From assembly GCA_964058845.1 (NCBI GenBank), contig CAXKVR010000194.1, positions 1 through 64,000 of the forward strand: a stretch of DNA of 64,000 nucleotides, read 5' to 3'. The notes beneath the pieces were generated by a model. It was not told where the DNA came from, searched no databases, and was given only the letters and a program-made list of their open reading frames with translations. Source of the stretch: Carex sylvatica. Lineage: Eukaryota > Streptophyta > Magnoliopsida > Poales > Cyperaceae. Shown piece by piece: positions 10,503-22,200 of this stretch (its first letter is position 1; each line of letters opens with the position of its first letter). Made by a program: the position numbers and the translations under genes.

Positions 10503-13500
10503 ATGCGTAGATCTTCTAGACGGTGGAGAGACCCACAAGCGACTAGAGTGGGTCCAGATGCTATGGATCCACCTGGAGCGGGTCCGTCCTCAGTGGATCC
10601 GACTGGAGCGGGTCCATCCTCAGTGGATCTGACTGGAGCGGGTCCGTCCTCGGGTGGAGCGGAGCAGTCATATGAGGATATGGCTGGAGCGAAATTTGAG
10701 GATCCGACTGGAGCGGGTCCGTCATCTCAGACTGGGCGTAGAGATGGTTGGCATGATCCTGACACTTTCAGTCCTCTTCTATGGACTCATCATGTTAAGC
10801 ACAGTGTCTCGTTGGCATCTATTGAGGTACGTGATTTTTATACGTAATGTTAAATAGTACTAAAAAATGACACGATTTGAGTCTCACAAATTGATAATAA
10901 ATACAGGACGATGTCATGCTTACGGTGAGGCACCGCAGGTCAGAGATTCCGTTCATTGCACATCCACTGATGCAGCGGTGCCTCATTAATCTTAGATTGT
11001 ATTAGATTGCCAGCATGCCGCAGAGTAAGATCGATGTATCTCTTATGCATGGTCTAGCCGAGAGATGGAGACCTGAGACCCATACATTTCATCTTCCGGT
11101 TGGGGAGATGGCAGTCACACTTGCTGATGTGAGCGCCCTATGGGGTTTACCTATCGATGGTGTCCCCATAGGTGGCATCTCAGACCATCCAGACCTGCAG
11201 ATGATGATACCGGAGTTGCTGGGGTGTCATCCGAAGAATCTGCAGAAGAAATTGAAGAAGAAGAAGAAGGATGAGGATGACTTACGGTTTTCTGGTTACT
11301 ATATTTCTCTGGTGGCACTTCGTTCTCACTTCTTCCAGAATCGGATACATCCTGAGACTACTGACGATGATGCGGTCTTGAGGTACCATTACACCTTTTA
11401 AAATAACTTATTAATTCAACAATAATCTCAACTATGTAAAATAACCTATTATTTTATATTGAAGGTATACTAGGGCGTATGTGCTGGATTTGTGTGGGGC
11501 AGTCATGTTCGTGGACTCCAGCGGTAACGCGGTCCCGATTATGTTTCTCTCTCTGTTGAGGGACATGCTTTCTCCACCGAGGTGGAACTGGGGTGGAGCT
11601 GTTCTCGCTCACTTATACAGAGCTCTGTGTCATGCTTGTCTGGTAAGTCTGTACTAATTTTGTTATTAAAACTACGTTGTTAGTTAAGGTTGAATAAATA
11701 CCGAGTTCTTATTTTAAGTTAAAATTTCAGGTGAGGAACAAGCAGCTTCACGGACCGCTTCTTTTGCTCCAGCATTGGTCGTGGTCACATCTGCCGGTAT
11801 GTCGGCCAGTTATACCAGATCCACCTCTCCGGTGGGGAGTGCCCGATCCAGATAGATGCCCCGCATATGGTGCCATATGGGGCCTTCACCACAGCTATGA
11901 GGAGACTGGTAGGAGGGTTTCTTATGTCCGGGGTCAGCTCCAGATGCTCGTAGATGGGAGTATCGATTGGTTTCCATATCGTCCATTCTATCAGCACAGG
12001 CTTCTGAGTCAGCTCACATTACAGCAGATATCACTCTGGTATTACCAGGGACCGGTCGTTTGTTTCTGGATAGTAGAGTACCACTATCCCGATCGGGTGT
12101 CTCGACAATTTGGGTTAGATGCTTTCATCCCGGAGTACCCGCTAATGGGTAAGGATGATACTGAGAAGTTCCACAAGTAAGTACTATGTACTTAATTTTA
12201 TTATCACTTTAATATTGCCAATGTTTTTCATTTTTCTAATTAATTGTACTTGCAGTACGACGCATACTAAGCCCAAAGTCGACTGGAGGCAGCGTTTCAG
12301 CCGGGAGTATGACTGGGCTCGACATCCGGATCAGCACTTATGGAGTCCACCACCTCCTGAGTCATTGGGTATTGGTCCCGGGTCTTTGAGATATGATGTA
12401 TAGTTTCAGAGATACGGCAAGCCGTCAGTCTACCTTACCGGTCATTATGGCGACATCCTTCGACGTAGACTGATGGATTCATCTAGGAATTACATGCCTT
12501 GGGGTCCGGTCAATGCTCACTCGGTAAATACTTAAACCTACTTTAATTAAAAATTGTAAATTATAATTACACTTCTTATTGTCATAATAATGAAAATATG
12601 TTGTGTGCAGGTATTGACAGCCATCAGAGGAGTTGGACACAGCCTAGCCTGCATGGCGAAGGATGCTTGGCGTGCCATAGGATGTCAAATGCTCCAGCAC
12701 AGTGCACCAGTCGTGGAGAGAGGTGGTTGGGATGGCTGCCTAGTTGGCATGCTGCGTGATGCTGGAGAGAACATCAATTGGAGGGAGATAAAAGATGCAC
12801 CGCGAGATCCGAATTATGAACGAGTCCCTGTCTACGCCGATGAGATGCCGCCACCTCCTTCAGGTGATTACTCGGTTAATATTGAAAGTAGGACACACAC
12901 AATTATTTTATTTTGATCCGATTCTTTGTTCTAACTAAGTTAACGTTCAATTATGCAGGTGATACCACAGGTTGGGAGTTCCATGACTGGGTGTTGAATA
13001 CCCAAGGATGGAACGCTTATAGAAATAAATATGGAGTTCCGACAGAGCTTGGCCAGGTCAGTTACCGGTTTATATTATTTATTGCAGAGTTCTGTGTATG
13101 AAGAAAATCTAACATTATTTAAATTTAGGATGGAGCACCTCGTTGGGGTGCCGATGCCGAGTTTAGCGTTGATGCCCTGTCCCCGGTATGTACAGATGCA
13201 GAGGTGATAGGCTCCCACCGACCACGTTATGGAGATACGATGGAGCATGACTACGAGGCTGGTGGGAGTACATGGGAGACTGTAGATGGCTTTGCCTCTG
13301 CATTATTTGGCGCACCGCCTCCTTCCACGTATCCTCCAACCTGGGGGCAAGATCCATGGGACATGCGTACACAGCCGGCCGATGCACAGTCATCTATACC
13401 ATTTGATCCATGGGGAGATGGCACAGGTATGCATGACATGCATATAGAGGTTCAGGAGGATATGAGAGAGGAGGGTGCAGAGGACGACTTAGGAGATATT

Positions 13501-13605
13501 AGTCCGCACAGTCAGACACAGAGGCGCCAGCAGCCACATAGGGATCGCAAAGGCAAAGCAGCTGATAGGTGGGATCCCTCCGGAAAGAAACAACGAGGCA
13601 GATGA
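10503..13605 (+). pseudogene. Plant mobile domain (PMD / aminotransferase-like) gene carried by the MULE, two nonsense mutations
   Basis: I reconstruct eight exons: 10503-10826, 10907-11382, 11465-11642, 11731-12176, 12256-12523, 12611-12863, 12959-13056 and 13129-13605. All introns are GT-AG and the phases agree, giving 840 codons including the stop. Exon 1 encodes a low-complexity head with a nine-residue repeat (DPTGAGPSS-like, about five units). Exons 2-6 encode the PMD: RWRPETHTFHLPVGE, TLADVSALWGLPIDG, then W/Y-rich blocks ending near FGLDAFIPEYP. The family includes Arabidopsis MAIN, MAIL1 and the PP7-long form, which act in transposon silencing, and many transposon-borne copies. The tail (exon 8) is acidic, then basic (SGKKQRGR). 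In-frame TAG codons at 11,003-11,005 and 12,401-12,403 break it; both are one C-to-T change from CAG. Downstream exons otherwise look constrained, so inactivation seems recent. Confidence 0.85.
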
Positions 13606-13888
13606 TTTTGTTTTTTTAGTTATGACTGTAGTATTTTGACTCTGGGACTGTACTATTCTATTTTTTTCATTATGACTTTTATGTTGTTATCACTTTACAC
13701 TTCGTGGTTTTTATTTGCGGGCGTCAAAAATAAGTTATTAGTAACAACATAAATACAATTAAAGTACAGCAGCTCAACAATACAACTAAAGTTGAACAAT
13801 ACAACATTATTTGAACAATACAACTAAAGTTTAACAATACAATTAAAGTTCGTAGCTTACTTTCACACTAGCAATAGAGTGAAGAACT
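13606..13888. other. Convergent intergenic space between the two MULE genes
   Basis: About 283 bp holding both 3' ends. Repeats of ACAATACAACTAAAGTT occur at 13,750-13,860. No gene. Confidence 0.5.
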
Positions 13889-16800
13889 TCATCTGACCCG
13901 ACGTGCGAATAAACCTAAAAAATGACCAGATTTTCTTGTACCTGCGGCAGGTACAACATTACTTGTAGATGCTTGACTACTAGATGATTGGCTCGCAGGA
14001 GGGGGGGATGTGTTCTACCAGTTGCTTCAGCAGCAACTCTAGCATTTTCTCTTTCATTGTGTGCGTTTATGGCATCTGGACATAACAATGCAATTCAGTT
14101 ATTACTATAATAAAATCATAAATTAGTGTTATACAAAAAAAAACAATACCTGCTGTGCACATTTCAGAAACAGAACGACGAGCTCAATTTCCCGACGGTC
14201 GCCTACCGCCCATCTCGTCCATGGTCATTACAACACGCTTGTGTCTCCTTCTCCCCTTTCTTATCCATTCTTCTGAAGGAAGTATTCTATCACCGACATA
14301 TGCAGGCCACTCATGTTGATCGAGATAAGAATGGAAAGATCCACCCCAAGTGGAAGCAAGGTAATCGGTACGATACATGTCAGCAACATAGTGATCCTCA
14401 CAGTAGTTTCTCACTCGGCATACCGCCATCACGTGACTACAGGGTATGTGACTTAGTTGGGGTCCTTGGAATGTACAGGTTACCGCCCTGGCATCTCCGA
14501 ATTTAACCACGTACTTGCAAGCCCTCTTCACAAACTCCATAGTGCCATCTGGTTCGCGGCTGGTAGGAACGTATTCATTTGGATTTTGCACTTCGAATTC
14601 TGTACCATCATTTCCCATCGGGATCACGTTCATAGTTGCACCTTTGTCCCTGTGTTGTTTTAGTTTCTCCTCCACCCTTGTTGAAAATGACTGGTTCATC
14701 CTTATTAATTCTGCGGCTTTAGCAAGCCGTTCTTGAAACCAGGCATTTAACTTGTAAAATGTGTCTTCTACAATTGCAGCCACAGGTAACATACGGCTCT
14801 GCTTGAATACTGCATTCAGCGACTCGGACCCGTTGGTGGTCATAATTCCCCAACGCCAACCTCCATCATGAGATTGATATATTTTCTTGTATGCTGCATC
14901 TTCGTTGACATCTCGGAGATTATTTTTGCCGACCTTCATTAAGTAGAGATTTGCCTTTGGCATGTACTACAGAAAAATAAGAAAATAAGATAATATAAGT
15001 AAACAATTGTACTAAAAAATCATCGTCTAAAAATACAATAATATATGTAAACAACTGTAATATATATACCTTTGCAAAACTGTGACTCATCTCTACCACT
15101 CTTCTCGGCTTTTTCTTTCTGCAATTTCGTCTAAATATCTCTAGAACCCACTTGTCATTTCCAGTTGCCTTGGAAAGGTTCTCTGCAACGTGTTGCATAC
15201 ACAACCTGTGCACACACTCGCCAGTACGTGTTGACCAACCGTAATCTTCACGATCAAACACAAATTTTATTCCTTTGTGCTGGTCTGATATCACACAGAA
15301 AAACTTTCCTTCCCCAATCACCCGTCTTCTTAAAAACTGCATAAAGAATCCCCAGTTCTCACCATCCTCTTTACGAACAATTGCAAATGCCAAAGGCAAC
15401 AACTGGTTCTCAGCATCATATGCACATGCTATCAATAACCTCCCCTCATAACGGCCAGACATGAAGCATGCATCAATGCTGATAACGGGTCTGATGTATG
15501 GCACAGCTTGGATACAAGCACCAAAAGCCCATGCTATGCCCTTGAATTGTTGAGCTCCCTCTATTAGCACTCCTTCTTTATCAAAAAAGGGGCCATGCCA
15601 CCTCTCATATACAGTACCAACATTTGTACTTGCCATGGCCTGGAGCAATGGTGCCAGATAGCCGTATGAATCCTTCCAACTACCGAATATTCTGCAAATT
15701 GCAAGTTCACGACCTCTCCACAGCCTGTTGTATTTTAGGGTTACATATTTGTATTTGTGTCTGACGGTTCTAGCCACCGCCTTGATGCTCATGGATGGAT
15801 CCTCCTTAATGTCTTCCTCAATTGCATCGGCAATTAGTGATGCCGTCAGCTGTGAATGGTCTGTCCTAGTGGATGCAGACTTGCATGTATGGGGTGGTTC
15901 ACACTTTTTAATCATCCATGCTTCTCCGGCACCTGCAGGGGTTGCAAAAAGGCGAAACTCACACCGCGGGTGAGTTTTACATAGCACAACTAACCTTGTT
16001 CGATCCCTTTTGTGTATTTTACATTCCCAGTTGCCGTGAACATGAGTCTCGTAGATTTTTTTTATAAGTTCATCTATGTTGGTATAAAGTTGCCCTGGGG
16101 CAAGTTCGTCATTGTATACAACACGAGGGCCAAAATAACTAATGTCTGCCTCTTCAAAAGCTGTGGTATCGTTGAATGTGGTGATCAGATGCTTATTTCC
16201 CCGACCTCTAATTGGGAATTTTTCTTCCCTGGATAAACCTGGTGCAATTGTATCGCCATCTGATAAGTCATCGGATTCTCAAATTCCTTCGTATTCATCC
16301 CCCGTTTCCATTTCCCTTTCTGGTATGGCATCAATAGCATCAACATTAATATCAATATAAGTTTGATTAACGGGTACCGGTCCTGACTCTGGCATAGTTG
16401 GAAATCTAGGGATTATGGGTGTCTGTCTGGGTGGTGGTGGTAACTCTTCAGTATTTTCAGGGGAGTTGTGGTATCCCTGGTTGTCATAAGAGGAGTGGTG
16501 GTGGTACCCCTGGTTGTCATAAGGGGAGTGGTGGTGGTACCCCTGGTTGTCATAAGGGGAGTGGTGGTGGTACCCCTGGTTATCATAAGGGGAGTAGTGG
16601 TGGTACCCCGGGTTGTCATAACCGGAAGGTCCAGCTCCGGCCGCACTAGAAGGTCCAGCCCCACCTCGGGGAACCCTCTTTAAATATATGTCCATTACGG
16701 AGACCCCACTAGACTCAAATTGAGTGTACACAACTCTCCACAAATTCATATCTGTTATTGGAAACCTCACAAAGTAAGGTCTACCCCCCGCCCCACCCCT

Positions 16801-16998
16801 TTGTGAGTTGTCAATCCGTGTAGCCAATTCTATTTCATACCTGTTGGGGTTTACAGCAGTCTTTTCATATATTATCTGCTTAAGTTCCTGAAATGTGGTA
16901 TTTTCATTAACCTCGAAGTCAAATGCCGCGTCTTTCGTGTAATACACGCCATCTACACTCTTTTGTAGCTTGCCGCCCATATACAATGCAACTAACAT
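13889..16998 (-). pseudogene. MuDR-type MULE transposase, broken by two stops and a probable 1-nt deletion
   Basis: Three exons on the minus strand: 16998-15070, 14966-14150 and 14075-13889, with GT-AG introns. The N-terminus (MLVALYMGGKLQ, ~110 residues) is a PB1/ubiquitin-like head typical of plant MULE transposases. A repeat region follows (16,430-16,625; PYDNQGYHHHS about five times), then the zinc-binding and MULE transposase core. Catalytic aspartates lie in ISIDACF (~15,487) and VISDQHKGI (~15,285), a CVHRLCMQHVAENL C..H motif lies between the second Asp and the Glu region, and GIMTTNGSESLNAVFK comes after the intron. A SWIM-like tail (IPCSHVMAVC) is present, though the usual first CxC is CTF. 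In-frame TGA at 16,281-16,279 and 14,186-14,184 both fit CGA-to-TGA. The last exon fits only if one C was lost from the C-run at ~14,001-14,007. Confidence 0.88.
16430..16630 (-). repeat. 33 bp tandem repeat inside the transposase N-terminal region
   Basis: About five to six imperfect 33 bp units encode YDNQGYHHHSP. Positions are read as GTGGTGGTACCCCTGGTTGT on the + strand. The repeat lies between the PB1-like head and the catalytic core, in a Gly/Ser/Pro-rich linker that also contains GAGPSS, the same peptide repeated in the PMD gene of this element. Confidence 0.85.
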
Positions 16999-17300
16999 CT
17001 TTTACTTAACAAACTACATTTAAAAAAAATAATTTTATAAGTATTATAATAATTGTTCAGTAATTATAACGAGCACAATAATAAATGACTAATTAAAAAC
17101 AAATTTTACTTGTTGCTACAGTAATGCTACAGTAATGATACAGTAATACTAATTAATTCTACAGTAATTGACTAATTAGTAATAATTAAATAAAATTTAC
17201 AAAATAATACATGTCAGGAGACGGGCGGTTCGCAGTTTTTTTTCTTTTTGGTTCGGAATGAGGCAGATAAGAGAGAGAATGAGGCAGAGAAGAGAGGAGA
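16999..17300 (-). promoter_or_regulatory. Transposase 5' flank of the MULE
   Basis: AT-rich with TACAGTAATG repeats (17,117-17,170), then a purine-rich GAGGCAGAGAAGAGAGGAGA segment adjoining the right inverted repeat. It should hold the promoter of the transposase; no clear TATA box was chosen. Confidence 0.4.
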
Positions 17301-17495
17301 GTTATTAATCCATAGCGGATCGCCCGGGGGTGGGGCGGTTTGCTAGGGGTAGTGGACCGCCCAGGGGTGGGGCGGTTTGCTAAGGGTAGTGGACCGCCCG
17401 TGGGCCTGGCGGTCCGGGTAGTAATAAAAAAAAATTAAACATAGGGGTATTGTTAAAATTTTGTTTTTTTTAAGGGGTATTAATAAAAATGGCCG
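17301..17495 (-). repeat. Right terminal inverted repeat of the MULE
   Basis: Reverse complement of 8,931-9,127. On its own strand it starts CGGCCATTTTTATTAATACC and holds two clean copies of a 36 bp subterminal unit (GGGCGGTCCACTACCC...CCGCCCCACCCC). Such subterminal repeats are the usual binding sites for MULE transposase. Confidence 0.93.
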
Positions 17496-17504
17496 AAATT
17501 TCTC
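17496..17504. repeat. Right 9 bp target site duplication of the MULE (AAATTTCTC)
   Basis: Exact copy of 8,922-8,930. Confidence 0.95.
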
Positions 17505-18170
17505 TCTACTTTCTAAACTAATATCGTGTCAGAATGACATATTTTTATAAAAAAATTTAGACTAAATTACAAATAACAGTTCTTAAATGATATATTAAAT
17601 GACATATCTACATAAATAATATTTTTTAAATGATATATTACATGCCATTTTTTTTGTATTTTTTAACATTTTGTTATAAAAAATCTCATACAAAATGACA
17701 TATAAAATTATAAATAACATCTTTTAAATGATATAAAAAATATAAAAAATTAAGATATGACCAATTAATTATCAATCAATTAAAAAAAGCATAGATGATA
17801 TTTAAAAAATGAGAATAAATCATAATCAATTAGAATGATAATACAATTTGCATGTGACGAGTATGTGTCTAAATAAATTTAAATTTTTATGCATAAAAAA
17901 ATATATCAAAAAGATGTATAGAATTAGAAATGTTAAATTATTTAATTGGAGAGTTGATATTCTATCAGAAATCTCATCTTATAATCACATCAGCTGATGA
18001 ATCTATGTACTTAATATAAAAATAGTGATATGCAAATGGCTAACACCTTCTAACTTTTTGTCAGTCGCTTTGAATCTCCAAAGTAAGAAAAAGAAAATAA
18101 TGAACATAATTTTTTGATGCATTTTGCAATAAAGTTCGAAATATGTAGAAGTTTTATATTAGGGATCGAC
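17505..18170. other. AT-rich spacer with ATGACATAT repeats
   Basis: Diverged copies of AAATGATATA/AAATGACATAT occur at 17,530-17,760. No gene. Confidence 0.4.
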
Positions 18171-18174
18171 TAAC

Positions 18175-18760
18175 TATCTCTCAGTCAATTTCTCCCATTC
18201 ATCCCTCAGTCAATAACTACTTGTGGGATCGTTAACTAACTAAACTTCATTAATTACTTAGGAGACCACCTAATATTTAATAGATTTTATAACTGACGCG
18301 TGCAAATATGGATACCTATGCTTGCAAGTGTTAATATATAATATATCAAGTATTCATACCTAAGATACCAAGTATTTTGGAAAAAAAATGGACACATCAC
18401 ACACACATTTTCTACACGTTTTTAGAGTTGAAATTTTTTTCTCCGTTCAATCTCGTCAATATTTCTGACGATCTGTGAGAAAATTTACAAATCTAAAACC
18501 ATGGACGTCTTTTACGTAATTTTCTCTTTCAAATGAGATCCATGATGACATACTTTTACGTTGTCCGTCGTGCAAGTATTCATACCTCGTCATGCAATTA
18601 TTCATACATCGTCGTGAGTACATTGTCTTGTAAGTATTCATATCTTGTAGAACAAGTATTCATATCTTGTAGAACAAGTATTCATACCTCCTCGTTCATG
18701 TATTCATATCTCGTAATGCATGTGTATCTAATTCATGTCTAAAGTGTTTATACCTTACAT
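18175..18760. repeat. Dispersed repeat, inverted relative to 44,460-45,430
   Basis: The stretch with GGAGACCACCTAATATTTAA, GCGTGCAAATAT and CTCCGTTCAATCTCGTCAAT matches, as reverse complement, several blocks at 44,500-45,430. Here it runs straight into the 126 bp minisatellite. Non-autonomous element with internal tandem repeats (Helitron-like or MULE-like) is possible, but no termini were defined. Confidence 0.6.
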
Positions 18761-18822
18761 ATTTTATCAAATTTTTTTTATATGACACAGGATGAAGTCT
18801 AAAAATATTAATATTAAGTGGT

Positions 18823-19650
18823 GCAAGCATTTATACATCATCATGCAAGTGTAAATAGTTCATATGTTAAGTGTTAGTAACTAACAGAATCTATGAAAAT
18901 TTTATTTTTTATTTCCATATGGCACGGGATGATGTATGAAAGTATTAATTTCAAATATTGCAAGTATTCATACTTTGTCATGCAAATGTTAATAGTTTAT
19001 GTATCAAGTGTTTTATTTAAAATATTTTATCAACAGTTTTTTTCTTTTGGCATCAGATGACGTTTGAAAGTACTGATATAAAGTATGCAAGTATTCATAT
19101 CTCATCATATAAGTGTAAATAGTTCATGTATCAAGTATATGTATCTAACAAATTCTATTTTTTTTTTCATATGACATTGGATGATATCTAAAAGTATTAA
19201 TATAAAGTATTGCAAGTATTCATACATCGTCATGCAAGTGTGAATAGTTCATGAATCAAGTATTTTTATCTAACAAATTCTATCAAAAAAATTTCACATG
19301 ACACTGGATGATATCTGAAAGTATTAATATTAAGTATTGCAAGTATTCATACATTGTCATGCAAGTGTGAATAGTTTGTGTATCAAATATTTTTATCTAA
19401 CAAATTCTATCATTTTTTTTCACATGACATTGGATGATATCTGAAAGTATTAATATCAAGTATTGCAAGTATTTATACATTGTCATGCAAGTGTGAATAG
19501 TTCGTGTATCAAGTGTTTGTATCTAACATATTCTCTATTTTTTTTCCTTGTGACACTAGATGACGTTTGAAAGTATTAATATCAAGAATTGTAAGTATTC
19601 ATACCTCGTAATGTAAGTATTTATACTTATAACTGAAGTATGAATTGTAA
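18823..19650 (+). repeat. ~126 bp minisatellite, about seven copies
   Basis: GCAAGTATTCATAC-type starts lie at 18823, 18960, 19087, 19212, 19339, 19465 and 19591, a period of 125-137 bp. Each unit contains CATCGTCATGCAAGTGTGAATAG, AACAAATTCTAT, a T-run and GACACTGGATGATATCTGAA. Copies are diverged by several percent. Confidence 0.9.
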
Positions 19651-19659
19651 GAAGAATCA

Positions 19660-20930
19660 ATAAGTTATGGGTATTTTCCCAAGAGAAATCGATCACTGGT
19701 AACACATCATATCATTGAGTATTTGTACCAGTATAAATATAAGAAGAAAAGACTCACTGGTAACACATCATATCACTGGTATTGACAATTGAGTATTTGT
19801 ACAAGTATTTCTTACGAAGCGAATAGTCAAGTGTTCCTAATTATCTCGGCCGCCATAATCCTATTTTTCTATTATTTCTGTCAAAAAAGAAAGAATGATT
19901 TTACACCAGTAAATTATGTAGCTGATTGACAATTTAGAGGCTCTACCATTAAAGTAGGGGAAGTCCTTGCATTAGTAAGAATATTTTGCTAGCCCCTATT
20001 TTTATTTAATTATTCTTTAGTACTCACCTCTAGACAGGTGCAGAATTAGAAAATTTAGATTGGAGGAACATAAAATGCATAATATGTTGTAAGTGAAATT
20101 CAAATTAAATTTTTACGACCACAAAGTGAAAATCTTAAAGAATTTTTAGCATTTCATAAGGGAAATTGAATCATATAAAAACATTCAAAAAAATTAAACT
20201 CAATTAAATTTTAATATACATAATTACAAAGATTAAAATCATAAGAGCAGTTAAGCGACCATACAATTAGCAGTAGATCTGCTAAGTAGGAATCTCATCA
20301 CTATAATGGTCCTGGAACGAAACCATAATATATGAACATTTTAAAATAGTACGTATTAATTCGTTTAGTATAATCAACAAGAAGAACTAACCTACAAAAA
20401 AAACACCTTTAATAGATCTATTTCTACTACACTAAGCATGGGTTGAATCACAAATCAAATGCCCAAATCATATTTTTTCACATGATTTACCACTCGGGCA
20501 ACAAGGCACTTGCATGCAAGATATTATAAGACCATATCTCTTCCAACGACACACTCCAATCGGGTTAGCATGTGTCCATCAAGAACAAATGAGGGAAGCA
20601 CATGAAAGGCCACACCGGTGGTGCCACAAAGGCAATAACCATGTTGTAGTTAAATACTGTATAGATATAGAGTAATCCGTTAATTAGTTAGAGTAATTCG
20701 TTAATTGAGTTGGGGGATAAATGGAGAAAATAGATTTAGAAAAAAAAAATCTTTTCTTTTTACATTAATGGTTTAAAGGAGCCCAATCTTTTTTTGTCAG
20801 TAAATAAAATTTGAATAGCAGCACCTTTGTTTGAACAAAATACTTCTCACTTGCTTATAAATACCATTCATTAGTCAATTAAAGAAGTTAATGAACCGAA
20901 TTAATGATTCTATTATAAAAGAACCGAATC
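19660..20930. other. Spacer without supported genes
   Basis: A short direct repeat (CACTGGTAACACATCATATCA) occurs at ~19,693 and ~19,753. No coding signal. Confidence 0.4.
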
Positions 20931-20935
20931 ATGAA

Positions 20936-21255
20936 GGTTATGTTTGGTTGTGGAGCAAAGTTAATGAAGATTAAATTGTTTACTTTATCTTACTTATATA
21001 TTACACCTTGTTTGTTAGTTTATATCATGAAATAAATTAATCCACACGAAGAAGTAAGATATTGAAAAATGAACTCAAGTCTATGATAGTAGGCTATGTA
21101 GGTGGAGTAAGTTAATCCACCTAGAGAGGTGGAGTAACTTACTTCGGATTAGCTCACCTTTTACTCCATCTTATTCCTATTTTACTCCTTGTTTGACTCC
21201 TTAAGCGTGGAGTAAGGAGTTTACTCCACCTCCCACTTCACAACCAAACATGGCC
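20936..21255. mobile_element. MITE with GGYYATGTTTGGTTGTG termini
   Basis: GGTTATGTTTGGTTGTGGAG at the left pairs with the reverse complement of CTCC...CACAACCAAACATGGCC at the right. Internal GGAGTAA/TTACTCC blocks are also inverted. About 320 bp with no coding capacity; the target duplication is unclear. Confidence 0.65.
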
Positions 21256-21485
21256 TAACTCATTTTTTTTTGTATCTGTTTGTGCATACTATGTGAAGGC
21301 ACCAAGAGCAAATTTCAAAAATTTAACTCAAAGAAACCTACATAGATTTACTTATTTGACTAACGATGAACCTTATTTAGCATTTCAACTTGTTTAAACT
21401 TTATACCTCAAATCTTGATCTCTAAATCAAAAAGTAGGGACTTGAGATGTAGGGTTGTTGCCTCCAAGCAAGAAAGCCTCCACTA

Positions 21486-21490
21486 GTATC
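21486..21490. repeat. Left 5 bp target duplication (GTATC) of the gag-only copia element
   Basis: GTATC precedes the left LTR and recurs at 41,036-41,040 after the right LTR, 19.5 kb away. Confidence 0.9.
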
Positions 21491-22183
21491 TGTTGGTCCC
21501 AAAGGCACCTAGAGGGAGGCGGCTAGAGTGAAGTTGTAGTGCACAAGCAACAATGTCTTTCTCTAGATCTGTAAATACGAAATATTAAAGTTGGAGACTG
21601 CTAGAGTGATATTTCAAATCTTGGTATAGCTTCTATTTATAGAGAGCTAATAAAAAGGAAGTAAGTAGTGCTGACCGTTGTAACGGTACAGGGGGACCGT
21701 CACAACGATAGGTCAATCGGAGTGGTTTGGAGTGTAACAGTGGTCACTGTTGATTACGGTAGATGACCGTGACAATGGTCCCCACCACGGTAATCCTCTG
21801 GAAAGATTAGTAATGTGGTGACGCTAAATCTTATTTTATGCATCACGGGATTTGTACAGAATTTATTTATTTCATTATCACGGTCACTGGACCGTGACAA
21901 TGGTAGGCCTCACTTAGGTTAATCTCAATCTTATTTTACCAATCTTACATATACGTTATCCTTAATCTTGAGTTAATACTTTTGCTATCCAGTGTCTTGT
22001 GCTTCATGACTACATCCATGATGTTGTATTGCAATGTATTAATTCATCCTTGATGTGTAATTACTAATCCTTCACTTGTCATGAACCTACACAGATACTC
22101 AAGAAGGAAAAATGTAAAATACAATTATGTATGTTTTACAAATCTAGTCAAACAGATAAGTCGAGGGCTCCCAAAAATCAGCA
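21491..22183 (-). repeat. 3' LTR of the gag-only copia element (internally deleted)
   Basis: Matches 39,929-41,035 at both ends (TGTTGGTCCCAAAGGCACCT and GAGGGCTCCCAAAA) but lacks the part equivalent to ~39,960-40,385. The outer minus-strand start is TGCTGA, mutated from TGTTGG. It carries ACCGTTGTAACGGT-type motifs at 21674, 21696, 21766, 21871 and 21891. Confidence 0.9.
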
Positions 22184-22200
22184 ATCTCCTTTTTTGACGA
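22184..22200 (-). other. Polypurine tract of the gag-only copia element
   Basis: On the minus strand GTCAAAAAAGGAGATTG immediately precedes the 3' LTR start, the expected place for the plus-strand primer. Confidence 0.7.

Larger units (their letters stand above)
8931..17495 (-). mobile_element. Complete Mutator-like element (MULE) carrying a PMD gene and a MuDR-type transposase
   Basis: An 8,565 bp element bounded by ~195 bp terminal inverted repeats and a perfect 9 bp target duplication. Inside, a PMD gene (+ strand, eight exons) and a transposase gene (- strand, three exons) converge, with only ~280 bp between their stop codons. This mirrors the convergent two-gene plan of maize MuDR, but with a plant mobile domain gene in place of mudrB. 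Plant mobile domains are known to occur in transposons as well as in host silencing proteins MAIN/MAIL1. Both genes carry stops here, so the copy is non-autonomous in its present state, although termini and target duplication are well kept and it could be mobilised in trans. Confidence 0.95.

Noticed and set aside
14126..15973. Plus-strand open frames across the transposase gene
   Set aside because: Shadows of the minus-strand transposase exons, with no domain.
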